The notes under the pieces: generated by a model
Seen by the model: the letters and a program-made list of their open reading frames with translations, nothing else
Told to the model about the DNA's origin: nothing
The model's database searches: none
Made by a program: the position numbers and the translations under genes
Part shown: positions 35,042 through 43,714 of the stretch, piece by piece
How the letters are laid out: every line of letters begins with the position of its first letter
Numbering within the stretch: position 1 is the stretch's first letter
Source: Thalassotalea ponticola
Lineage (GTDB): Bacteria; Pseudomonadota; Gammaproteobacteria; Enterobacterales; Alteromonadaceae
Direction: 5' to 3'
DNA length: 64,000 nt
Assembly: GCF_041379045.1 (NCBI RefSeq)
Contig: NZ_CP166871.1
Location: forward strand, 2,418,001 to 2,482,000

Positions 35042-35446
35042 TTAACCACCTGTCGCTGCAGCAATGGAAATCTTATCGATTCCTGCATCCTTGATTGCAT
35101 CCATAACTTTAACAACAACGCCGTGTTTAGCGCCTTTGTCAGCTTGGATGATTACGATATCGGTTGGTTGCTCAGCAAGTAGTTTTTCGATGTTAGCTGA
35201 AACACGCTCAACATCAACTACACGCTTGTCCATCCAGATCTCACCATTCTCACGAACAGCAATAAAAATGTTCGCTGATGGTTTTTTACTTGCATTGGCC
35301 GCTTTAGGCTTTTGCACATCTATACCAGCTTCTTTAACAAATGAAGTGGTTACGATGAAGAATATTAGCATGATGAATACGATGTCTAGCATCGGCGTCA
35401 TATCTACTGCTGCTTCTTCCTCTTCACGAATGCGTTTACGTGCCAT
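35042..35446 (-). CDS. exbD: Biopolymer transport protein ExbD
   Basis: 134 residues; one membrane helix with the essential Asp in VDMTPMLDIVFIMLIFFIV, and a small periplasmic domain ending KDAGIDKISIAAATGG. Proton-channel partner of ExbB. Lies between tonB and exbB, 12 bp after exbB. Confidence 0.95.
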   Translation of the reverse strand: MARKRIREEEEAAVDMTPMLDIVFIMLIFFIVTTSFVKEAGIDVQKPKAANASKKPSANIFIAVRENGEIWMDKRVVDVERVSANIEKLLAEQPTDIVIIQADKGAKHGVVVKVMDAIKDAGIDKISIAAATGG

Positions 35447-35458
35447 GTGAAAATCTCT

Positions 35459-35983
35459 CTAGTGATGAGGTAAGCTATCTACAAGCTTAGCCTTCGCCAT
35501 TTTTACTTTCGCGTCTAATCGGGTACTGAAGAATACGCCAGATAATGCCGCTACCATTCCCGCCATTGTCGGGATTGTTGCCATTGAAATACCGTCAGCC
35601 ATAAGGCGTGGGTTACCGGTCCCTTGTGTGGCCATAGTTTCGAAAACCGTAATCATACCGGTTACCGTACCTAACAGACCAATAAGAGGACACATGGCTA
35701 CAAGAGTTTTGATAGTCAGCATACGCGCGTCTAATATCTCTGTCGCTTCAGAAATCCATGTATCTCTAATTCTGTGAGCATACCATGATGTAGTATCGGT
35801 TCTGGCTTCCCATTTGGCGATGATATCGCTTTTCATTTTTGGGTAAACTGATGCTAAGAACCAATACTTCTCAATCATTAATATCCACATTAAGAAGAGT
35901 GCCACGGCAACGAAGTACAATACTCCACCGCCGGTGGCTATAAATTCCCTGACAGATTCCCAAAGCTCTATCAGGTATAACAT
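35459..35983 (-). CDS. exbB: ExbB-like TonB-system energiser (short form)
   Basis: 174-residue MotA/TolQ/ExbB protein with three membrane helices. Conserved segment LVAMCPLIGLLGTVTGMITVFETMA and IPTMAGMVAALSGVFF line the proton path. This short ExbB2 type lacks the longer loop of E. coli ExbB. It overlaps the preceding gene by one base. Confidence 0.93.
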   Translation of the reverse strand: MLYLIELWESVREFIATGGGVLYFVAVALFLMWILMIEKYWFLASVYPKMKSDIIAKWEARTDTTSWYAHRIRDTWISEATEILDARMLTIKTLVAMCPLIGLLGTVTGMITVFETMATQGTGNPRLMADGISMATIPTMAGMVAALSGVFFSTRLDAKVKMAKAKLVDSLPHH

Positions 35984-37341
35984 TAGTGTTTCTCCTTCTC
36001 GGCGATCTCAGCTACGATGCCCGCAGCTTGCTCGTCAAGAACATGGAAGATCTGCTTACCACGAGTAGCCACAATAGAGTGGATAAGGATTAGTGGTAGT
36101 GCAGCGATTAGACCCATAGCTGTTGTTACAAGTGCCATTGAGATGTCACCCGCCATGATTTTAGGATCACCAGTACCGTAAAGCGTGATTGATTGGAACG
36201 TACCGATCATACCAACAACTGTACCTAGTAGACCTAGTAGTGGCGCGATAGCCGCAAAGATCTTGATGATGTTGATACCGCGTTCAACTTTTGGTGTTTC
36301 ACGCAAGATAGCTTCATCAAGTTTAAGTTCTAGCGACTCAGCATCAACGTCTTTGTTGTCGTTGTAAACTTGTAGCAAACGACCTAGAGGGTTGTTTGGA
36401 TTAGGCTGTGCAGTGTTCTTAAGTTGTGCGCGGATCTTAGCACCGGTAGCACCTAAGTAAATTAGACGCTCAAGAGCGATTAATAGACCTAAGATAAGAA
36501 CTGCAGTGATAACGTAACCTACTGTACCACCTTGGTGGAAGCGCTCTTCAAGAGTCGCTTTTTGCGTCTCTAACTTCAAGATTTGACCTTTTGAAGGGTC
36601 AATAAACAGAGGCGCATAACCAGCAGAGTTTGCGGTAAATGGCGCAACTGTACCAACGATTGCACCGTCAGGTTGCTTACCTAGTGGTTGAATAAGACCT
36701 TGCTCGTCGTTGTAGTTCAAGTAACCGATATCTGAAGATACCAAGTTGAATGAACCAATACGCGTTACATTAGCAGAACTCTTAGTACCGTCTAGGTTTG
36801 TGATTTCAGCTTCGAAGCTCGCAACTTTACCAGACTCAGTCATTTCTGTTTGTAGAGCGAACCAAAGTTCTTCTAGTTCAGACAATACTGGGATTTCTTT
36901 GGCGTTAGCAAGCTTGTTTAACACATCTTCACGACCTGGGTATTGAGCGCTAACAACTGAGGTAGCGATACGGCCGTATGCATTGCTTGATGCGCGACGA
37001 ACAACACCGAACATTTCACCTAAGTCGCCTTTTGCAGCTTCAAGCTCGGCTTCTTTGTTGGTTAATGTTGTTTCGTTGTCAGCAAACTGCTTAGTTAAAC
37101 GTGCGTTGCGCTCGTTTTCTTGAGCAAGTTCTGCTTTCGCTTTGTTTAGTAGTGCTTGCTTGTCAGCACGAGCAGATAAGAACTCTTGCTCACGAGCTTT
37201 GTCAAGCTTAGCAACAGATACGCGATCTGCTTTGATCTTTTGTAGTAGGTCGTCTAACTGGTTTGCATTTGCAGTCGTTGCGATACCAGCTGTTAGAGCC
37301 ATAGTTGCAGCAATTGCTGCGCTTTTGATAAATTTATTCAT
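35983..37341 (-). CDS. ttpC: Long MotA/TolQ/ExbB protein with periplasmic N-terminal domain (TtpC-like)
   Basis: 452 residues: signal peptide (ending TANA), a coiled-coil-rich periplasmic segment (about 25-110), a beta-type periplasmic domain, then three membrane helices with the ExbB signature AAIAPLLGLLGTVVGMIGTFQSIT. In Vibrio the homologous TtpC is required by the TonB2 system. Thus the operon has two ExbB-family proteins. Overlaps the DUF3450 gene by one base. Confidence 0.9.
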   Translation of the reverse strand: MNKFIKSAAIAATMALTAGIATTANANQLDDLLQKIKADRVSVAKLDKAREQEFLSARADKQALLNKAKAELAQENERNARLTKQFADNETTLTNKEAELEAAKGDLGEMFGVVRRASSNAYGRIATSVVSAQYPGREDVLNKLANAKEIPVLSELEELWFALQTEMTESGKVASFEAEITNLDGTKSSANVTRIGSFNLVSSDIGYLNYNDEQGLIQPLGKQPDGAIVGTVAPFTANSAGYAPLFIDPSKGQILKLETQKATLEERFHQGGTVGYVITAVLILGLLIALERLIYLGATGAKIRAQLKNTAQPNPNNPLGRLLQVYNDNKDVDAESLELKLDEAILRETPKVERGINIIKIFAAIAPLLGLLGTVVGMIGTFQSITLYGTGDPKIMAGDISMALVTTAMGLIAALPLILIHSIVATRGKQIFHVLDEQAAGIVAEIAEKEKH

Positions 37342-38117
37342 TATTCACCCGCTGCATATACTGGTAGTTTAACTAAGTCAGGCGCAGACTGTTTACGAGC
37401 CATGCGAATTGCTTTAGTGATAGGGTTAAGGTATTCCTCACCTAACGCCTTCCAGCTGCGGTCGCTGTGATCCCAAATCCATGCGTTTTTAAGATCAAGT
37501 GATTGAGCAACTAACACAGTACGTCCCATGTGAACGAAGTCTACAGTGATAGTTTGACCTTCAAATTCAAGGTCACCTTGGTACGCAGAGAACATTGAAC
37601 CGTAGTCTGTTTCAATTTCGTAGGCTTCAAGCACTAAACGGAATTGCTCAGCTACCGAGATACCTTGACGAGACATAACGTCTTTCAAGCGATCTAGACG
37701 GTCTTGACGGTCTGCTAAGTTTACAGGGATGTCAGCTTCGATAAATTGCTCTAGTGAGTCAATCATCTTGTACATTAATGGTACAACACCTTGCTTGGTG
37801 TTTTGAATCGTACCAATTTGACGCTCAAGTGAGTCGATACCCTTTTGCTGGTCATCTACTAGACGCTGAATGTGGTCATTGTAAACTTTCAAGTTTTCAG
37901 TTTCGTCAACAACGGTACGGTACTCAGCTAAAAGCTCTTGAGTTTGCTCATAAATATTGTTGATTTTCTTTTGTGAATTAGCTGATGCGTTAATTTTAAC
38001 AGCTTCAGCTTTTTGCAGTTCATTTAGGCTGCTAGCAGAAGCAACATTGCTGCTTGCTAAAGCCAAGGCGCCAATAATCGAAGAGGCGATTAGGCTTTTC
38101 TTGCTCATTTTGGACAT
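37341..38117 (-). CDS. DUF3450 family periplasmic coiled-coil protein
   Basis: 258 residues with a signal peptide (cleavage near ASNVASAS). Residues about 35-120 are strongly coiled-coil (KAEAVKINASANSQKKINNI, DDQQKGIDSLERQIG). DUF3450 genes are regularly first in TonB2-type operons; function not established. ATG 38117 has GGGA about 4 bp upstream and is chosen over a TTG at 38126. First gene of a six-gene, tightly overlapped operon. Confidence 0.88.
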   Translation of the reverse strand: MSKMSKKSLIASSIIGALALASSNVASASSLNELQKAEAVKINASANSQKKINNIYEQTQELLAEYRTVVDETENLKVYNDHIQRLVDDQQKGIDSLERQIGTIQNTKQGVVPLMYKMIDSLEQFIEADIPVNLADRQDRLDRLKDVMSRQGISVAEQFRLVLEAYEIETDYGSMFSAYQGDLEFEGQTITVDFVHMGRTVLVAQSLDLKNAWIWDHSDRSWKALGEEYLNPITKAIRMARKQSAPDLVKLPVYAAGE

Positions 38118-38952
38118 AGTTCCCAACCAATTGCTATTTAACTTGTTCCAATCAACCCAATATTGGGTCTGCGGATCTGATTCAACCGACGTACGCGTAA
38201 GCTTGTCGAGTTGCTCAGTGCTCTTACGTTGTCATACAACAGAAATACAACAATGTTAACCTAAAGTGTCGTTGACAACACGTTACGTTAGCAAACTTGC
38301 TATTTCTGCCATGTTATTCATAAAAAGACAGCTTTATATAAGACAATAGCTAGGCGCTAATGTCAATCATTTTGCGCTGTTGGGCGCAAATGAATGGCAA
38401 AAACCCTATGCATTGTATTATTTTTAGTCTAATTACTCAGATTCGACAACTGTTATGTATCCGCGCGCCATTTTTACTAACGGCAACGGGATAGTCAAAC
38501 AAAAATTCGCGCCAATTGTCGCATTTTTAACGCACTTTGCAAACCATAGTAAAAGAATCTTTCTTTAACAATTATTTAGCCGATAAAAATAAATCTCGCC
38601 TCAGTCGATCCGAGGTAATTGAGCGTTCACTTTACCACCACATTATAGTTAAACAATGGCCGTTCGGTGAAATAATAGACGAACAACATGGGCAAGGGTG
38701 TGCTAGGCGCGTTAACAGTTTTATAAATCCACTTTGTAGCCGCATAAAAAGAATACATGAGTAAGCAAAGAGGTGCGCCACGAACTCATGCGTCTCCATG
38801 TAAGCGCGCACAGCTGTTTGATTGCCCTATCTCACTGTCGGCTATCATCGATTGACGATACGCTCGCCTAGCCTCGCACAGCACGATTGAACGCAGGGTT
38901 TGGCTGTTTGACCAAAGATAATTTGATCTGAGGTACGCCAGCAACACCAATA
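38118..38952. other. Long non-coding region between the TonB operon and the receptor gene
   Basis: About 835 bp. The part near 38118-38400 should hold the operon promoter on the minus strand. An inverted arrangement around GTTGTCATACAAC (38229-38241) is visible but not assigned. A 75-codon frame at 38537-38764 starts with TTG, lacks a ribosome site and is not accepted as a gene. No RNA gene was recognised. Confidence 0.5.
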
Positions 38953-38977
38953 AAAAAGGCCGCCGAAGCGACCTTTT
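38953..38977 (-). terminator. Terminator of the TonB-dependent receptor gene
   Basis: AAAAGG and CGC (38953-38963) pair with GCG and CCTTTT (38968-38977) with one mismatch over a CGAA loop; on the minus strand a T-run follows. About 26 bp after the receptor stop codon. Confidence 0.78.
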
Positions 38978-39002
38978 GTTATTGCTAGCTAAGCATCAGT
39001 TC

Positions 39003-41636
39003 TTAGAACTTGATGTTGTAGCTTACGCGGTAGTCACGACCAAAGTTGTTGTACAAGTTTTGGTCGGTCCACTGACCTAGTGAGTTAAGTACTGGGTCTT
39101 CGTCAGTCAAGTTGTTAACTTGGAACGTGATGGTACCGTATGAACCTGCATCGTATGATGCTGTCACGTGGTGTAGGATCCAAGAGTCTAACTTGCCGCT
39201 TTCTTCTAACTTGTTATCAACTACACGAGAAGACTCTGATGTAGAAGCTGTGTAGTTAGTCGTCCATGCGAAGCTAAATGCGTCCATTGACCAACCAACA
39301 GTTGCTACTGCTTTGTGATCTGGCGCACCGTCAGTACCTGCGTAGTTGAACTCGTCACCCCAATCAAGAACAAATGAGTTGATCATGTTCAAACGGAAGT
39401 CACCGAATGCTGTTTCAAATGCACCGCTTAACGTTACGTCAACACCTTCGATGTTAAGGCTACCTTCACTGTTGTAGTAACCAGTACCCGCTTCTAGTAG
39501 ACCACCACCTGGTGAACGAATTAGGTAGAAGGTTTCATTAGTCGTGTCAGCACCTTGCTCAAGCGCAACCAAGTCGCCTTGGTCTTCGTCTGTCAATAGA
39601 CCCTGAACAGTTTTGGTTTGGATTGCGTTAGTGATTGACAAGTCGAAGTAATCCACTTTTACGCCGATATCGTCAGTGATATCCCAAGCAACACCGATGT
39701 TGGTGTATTCTGATTCTTCAGCACCTAGGTTCGGGTTAGACTTGTAGTACGTATCAAATTGACGCTCTGGACAATCTTCTGGTGAAGTGCCTTGTTGCTC
39801 ACACTGACGGAAGTCAGTTGCTGCTTCTGCAGAGAAAGTAGTTGCTGCGTTTAGCTCATCTAGGCCTGGTGCGCGGAACGACTCAGAGTAAGATGCACGA
39901 ACAACAAGACCGTCTAGTGGCTCCCAACGAACAGCTGCCATTGGCGCTACGTTGTCACCAAAATCAGAGTAATCATCGTAACGTGCTGCGATGTTAAGCT
40001 CTACCGAGTCGATGATTGGCATTTGTGCTTCGTAGAAGAACGCTTTGATATCGCGTTCACCAGCTGCAGAGTTACCTGCTGAACCACCGATTAGACCTGC
40101 TTCTGACTGACCGTCGTACAAGTCAGAGTAAGTTTGCTCCATGTACTCAGTACCGAAGTAGTGAGCGATGTCACCACCTGGAAGAGCAAATAAGTCGAAA
40201 CCGATACCAGCGAAGTATTGGTCAAACGTTGAAGACGAATCTTGAAGCGTGGTTGACTTCATGTTGGCTGTACCAACTTCAGAACCAAGTGGGATGTCAT
40301 TCTTCTCGTTGTACGCTAAACCACCGTAAGATAGGTAGAAACGACCTACTGATTTGTTATCAGCGATGTTTCTGTGGTAGTAAACTTCCCAAGACGCGTT
40401 GTTCCAATCAAGCTCACCAGTTAAACCAGTTAAGTAATCTTGGTTGTAATCGTCTACGATACCGTCACGGTTACCGATACCAACCCAACGGAATAGACCG
40501 TATGCACCGTCAACACCGTACGGGTTGTGCGGGTTGTCAGCTGAGATGTTTGCCCAAGGCGCTGCTGGTGGCGCGTAACGACCAAACGATTCGTTTTGTA
40601 CGAACATCGCACGACCGAACCACTCGATGCCATCAGTTAATTCATAGTTCGCGTCAACGAATAAGGTGTTACGGTCAACAGATGCCGTGTTGTATGAAAC
40701 GTTTGCGTAAGCAAATGCACACACTTCACCGTCGTAACCAGTACCTGGTTTTGCATTCATTTTCATGAATACGTCTGAACCGTACTCAGCGATTAAGTCA
40801 TCACATAGAGGTGACGCTTGAACTTCAGAGAAATCTGGAGCAAATACAGATGCACCGTACCAAGACCAACCGTCAGCTTCACCAGTGTAGATATCAATCA
40901 CACCGTCGCCGTTTAAGTCGTTAGTTTTTGCTGCTGTGTACGGACGCGCACCATCAGAGATACCTTGACGACGTTGGTGATCGAACGAGAACGTTACGTT
41001 ACCTTTGTCATTTGAGTAACCACCGATGATTGAGAATTCATTTGAGGTAGTACCTTCGTCTTGGTCACGTTGACCTGCACCAACAGTGAACTCTAAACCT
41101 TCGTAGTTCTTTTTAAGGATGATGTTAACAACACCTGCCATTGCGTCAGAACCGTAAGTAGAAGATGCACCGTTAGTTAAGATTTCGATACGCTCAACAG
41201 CCGCCATTGGAATGGCGTTAAGGTTAGCTGATTGACCACCTAGAGTTGGAGAACCAGGTAAACGCTTACCGTCTAGTAGAACTAGTGTACGCGCTGAACC
41301 AGCACCGCGTAAGTTGATGGTTGCTTGTGACTGAGCTGAAGAACCAGAACGCTCAGAGAAAGAACCAAATGAGTTGAATGATGAACCACGTAGCGCGTCA
41401 GCTACGGTAAAGTTACCTTCAACTTTGATGTCTTCAGCGGTCATAACGGTAACCGGTGAAGCACCTTCTAGGTCGGTACGCTTGATGCGTGAACCGGTAA
41501 CCTCAATGCGTTCAACATCTTCTTCAGCTGTTGCTTCTTCTGCTGCAAATGCATTTGCAGAGATACCAGCTGTTGCGCTTGCGCCAAACACTAAGGCAAG
41601 GCGAACGGCTTTAGCAAGTTTATTATTGCTATACAT
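39003..41636 (-). CDS. TonB-dependent outer-membrane receptor
   Basis: 877 residues with signal peptide (ending SANAFA). A TonB-box-like VERIEVTGSRI follows, then the plug domain (SPVTVMTAEDIKVEG, TINLRGAGSARTLVLLDGKRLPG, VERIEILTNGASSTYGSDAMAGVVNIILK) and a 22-strand-type barrel ending in Phe (VSYNIKF). Substrate unknown; this plug type in Alteromonadales is common among peptide and carbohydrate receptors. ATG 41636 has GGGAGT 6 bp upstream, deciding the start over a frame beginning 48 bases earlier. Probably energised by the adjacent TonB2 operon. Confidence 0.93.
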   Translation of the reverse strand: MYSNNKLAKAVRLALVFGASATAGISANAFAAEEATAEEDVERIEVTGSRIKRTDLEGASPVTVMTAEDIKVEGNFTVADALRGSSFNSFGSFSERSGSSAQSQATINLRGAGSARTLVLLDGKRLPGSPTLGGQSANLNAIPMAAVERIEILTNGASSTYGSDAMAGVVNIILKKNYEGLEFTVGAGQRDQDEGTTSNEFSIIGGYSNDKGNVTFSFDHQRRQGISDGARPYTAAKTNDLNGDGVIDIYTGEADGWSWYGASVFAPDFSEVQASPLCDDLIAEYGSDVFMKMNAKPGTGYDGEVCAFAYANVSYNTASVDRNTLFVDANYELTDGIEWFGRAMFVQNESFGRYAPPAAPWANISADNPHNPYGVDGAYGLFRWVGIGNRDGIVDDYNQDYLTGLTGELDWNNASWEVYYHRNIADNKSVGRFYLSYGGLAYNEKNDIPLGSEVGTANMKSTTLQDSSSTFDQYFAGIGFDLFALPGGDIAHYFGTEYMEQTYSDLYDGQSEAGLIGGSAGNSAAGERDIKAFFYEAQMPIIDSVELNIAARYDDYSDFGDNVAPMAAVRWEPLDGLVVRASYSESFRAPGLDELNAATTFSAEAATDFRQCEQQGTSPEDCPERQFDTYYKSNPNLGAEESEYTNIGVAWDITDDIGVKVDYFDLSITNAIQTKTVQGLLTDEDQGDLVALEQGADTTNETFYLIRSPGGGLLEAGTGYYNSEGSLNIEGVDVTLSGAFETAFGDFRLNMINSFVLDWGDEFNYAGTDGAPDHKAVATVGWSMDAFSFAWTTNYTASTSESSRVVDNKLEESGKLDSWILHHVTASYDAGSYGTITFQVNNLTDEDPVLNSLGQWTDQNLYNNFGRDYRVSYNIKF

Positions 41637-42203
41637 GTTTACTCCCTGGATCACTTTAAGTGATTCGTGTTGTTTTAATATCAAAGCTATATTGCTTCGT
41701 TACTTTTCTTATCGAAAGGCGTAATGCCTAATCTGTCGACCTTGATAATAAAACGATTCTCTTTAACAGGTCAACAACATATCCACCACAAAGTTAAACT
41801 TTTTTAACATTTTTTTACCAAAACTAATAACTTACTCACAACAAACGCATAAAATGCCACAAAACATGCATTTATATTAACAAAGGTTATCTGTTAATCA
41901 CTCTCGCATCAGCGAATGGGTCAAGAACAACCAGATAATGCGGCGGATTGTTCATATTTTGATTTGCTATACACACAAAGTTACATATGTTACCTAACGC
42001 TTGAAGGACATGTGATCATCGAAGGCGTGTTACCCATACTAAATAAAAGGAGAAATCATTTCACTTATGGTCTTGGCTATTTAATAATGTCTATTGGCAA
42101 ATGTTGACACCCATTAGCATCGACAGCGGCCTTAGCGATAACGATAAACCTTAACACTCACATTTTCAGGACAGAATGACATCTAGGCACACCGTTGCCG
42201 GTC
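41637..42203. other. Intergenic region between the receptor and TSUP genes
   Basis: About 567 bp, AT-rich, with the receptor promoter on the minus strand and the TSUP promoter on the plus strand. No Fur-box-like dyad was recognised. A 63-codon frame at 41916-42107 has no ribosome site or protein-like features and is not accepted. Confidence 0.5.
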
Positions 42204-42992
42204 ATGTTTTCAATGCTAGAGATATTTGAACAACCATCATTATTATTTTTATTGTCATTAGTTGGCTTACTGGCAGGGTTTATTGACGCCATCGCCGGTG
42301 GCGGAGGCTTGCTCACTGTTCCCGCCCTGCTTACCACCGGACTGCCACCGCATTTAACGCTCGGTACAAATAAGCTGGCGGCGTGTTTCGGCTCATTCAC
42401 GTCGTCGCTAACGTTTTACCGTAAAAAACTGTTTGATCCGATTTTCTGGTTATCCAGTGCGATAGCAACCGCGATTGGCGCTTTTATCGGGACTATTGCG
42501 GTAAATTTAATGTCCAGTGAGGCATTAAATAAAGTGTTACCGATTATTATCTTGCTGTGTGCTGTGTACGCCCTATTGGCTAAAACCGCATTGGTTGAAA
42601 CGACAACGCTGCCGTTAAAAACAGCGCGGTTGAAATTACAGCAAAGGTTACAGGGTGTAGTATTGGGCTTTTACGATGGCGTTGCAGGCCCAGGGACCGG
42701 AACGTTTTGGGTGGTATCTAACCTCGCCTTGTATAAAATGAACATTCTACTCAGTTCTGCCTTGGCTAAGAGCATGAACTTTATCAGCAATTTCGTTTCG
42801 TTAGTGGTATTTTTATATCTTGATCAGGTAAATATCGTTTACGGTTTAGCCATGGGCGTATTTATGGTGTTAGGTTCTTGGTTAGGTGCGCATTCAGCTA
42901 TTCGCTATGGCAGTAAATTTATTCGACCGGTATTTATATCGGTGGTAGTTATTATGGCACTGCGTTTAGCGTATGAGGCATGGGTGATTTAA
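42204..42992 (+). CDS. TSUP/TauE-SafE family permease (YfcA-like)
   Basis: 262 residues with about eight membrane helices. Contains the repeat-family motifs GFIDAIAGGGGLLTVPALL and LGTNKLAACFGS in the N-terminal half and GVVLGFYDGVAGPGTGTFWV and NFVSLVVF in the second half. Putative anion or sulfur-compound transporter; substrate unknown. Starts at 42195 (TTG), 42204 (ATG) and 42213 (ATG) are possible, none with a strong ribosome site. Its stop overlaps the priC start. Confidence 0.86.
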   Translation: MFSMLEIFEQPSLLFLLSLVGLLAGFIDAIAGGGGLLTVPALLTTGLPPHLTLGTNKLAACFGSFTSSLTFYRKKLFDPIFWLSSAIATAIGAFIGTIAVNLMSSEALNKVLPIIILLCAVYALLAKTALVETTTLPLKTARLKLQQRLQGVVLGFYDGVAGPGTGTFWVVSNLALYKMNILLSSALAKSMNFISNFVSLVVFLYLDQVNIVYGLAMGVFMVLGSWLGAHSAIRYGSKFIRPVFISVVVIMALRLAYEAWVI

Positions 42993-43639
42993 TGAAACAC
43001 AGCGACCAGCAAGCATGGCAAAAACTAAGTAGTATAATCAGCGAATTGGAGCAGCAAGCAACGGCTGTTGACCAGGCCAACGAGAAGCGCAAACAACATT
43101 ATTACTTGCAAGAAAGCCCGCTGTTTTCAGAAACCACATTTCCAATATCAAGTAACCGCCTTCGCCCCTATGTGGTTTATGTACAAAAGCAACTTAAACA
43201 CGTTCAACATTTGCTCAGCAATAATCAACAGCAACTAGCCGATGCGCTACTGATACAAATAGAGCAGCAAGTCAGTGCCATTATTGTCGCCATTAAATCG
43301 GATCAAAATCGCCACCGAGACAGTGACTACCGCTTGCAACGCAACAAGCGTCGCAATCAGCAACAGCAAGCCGAAGACAGCAATAAGCAGTTAGCAAAAC
43401 GGGTTATGCTCAGCGCCCATCAATTACATACTAAACTGGTCGAATACCGAGGCTTTGAGAGTCGTTTGGAATTGATGATCAAAGATCACGAAAAAAAACT
43501 GGCAAGGGCCCAAGGCAACGACAAGACAACCGAGCAGCAGAAAATTTTCGCGTTGCACCAGCGATTAGGTCGATGTCGCCGAGCCATCAACGACGTGGAA
43601 CGGCAAATAGAAGAAAGTGATAAGCGCAGCGTGCGCTAG
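42992..43639 (+). CDS. priC: Primosomal replication protein PriC
   Basis: About 215 residues, helical and basic. The C-terminal LHTKLVEYRGFESRLELMI and LGRCRRAINDVERQIE match the PriC family (PriC-dependent replication restart, loading DnaB at stalled forks). ATG 42992 overlaps the TSUP stop (TAATG); an ATG at 42980 is an alternative start. Coupled to the TSUP gene as in related genomes. Confidence 0.84.
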   Translation: MKHSDQQAWQKLSSIISELEQQATAVDQANEKRKQHYYLQESPLFSETTFPISSNRLRPYVVYVQKQLKHVQHLLSNNQQQLADALLIQIEQQVSAIIVAIKSDQNRHRDSDYRLQRNKRRNQQQQAEDSNKQLAKRVMLSAHQLHTKLVEYRGFESRLELMIKDHEKKLARAQGNDKTTEQQKIFALHQRLGRCRRAINDVERQIEESDKRSVR

Positions 43640-43642
43640 TCA

Positions 43643-43671
43643 AAGCCAAGCTCAATAAACGAGCTTGGCTT
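43643..43671. terminator. Bidirectional terminator between priC and the sulfotransferase gene
   Basis: AAGCCAAGCTC (43643-43653) pairs perfectly with GAGCTTGGCTT (43661-43671) over an AATAAAC loop, between convergent genes. Confidence 0.82.
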
Positions 43672-43714
43672 GACGATTGCGACAAGCACTATCTAAGTAG
43701 CGTGTCAATTCTGG

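Noticed and set aside
38537-38764. 75-codon plus-strand frame in the gap upstream of the TonB operon
   Set aside because: TTG start, no ribosome-binding site, no recognisable domain; composition as expected of non-coding DNA.
41916-42107. 63-codon plus-strand frame before the TSUP gene
   Set aside because: No ribosome site, low-quality sequence with many rare residues; no family resemblance.
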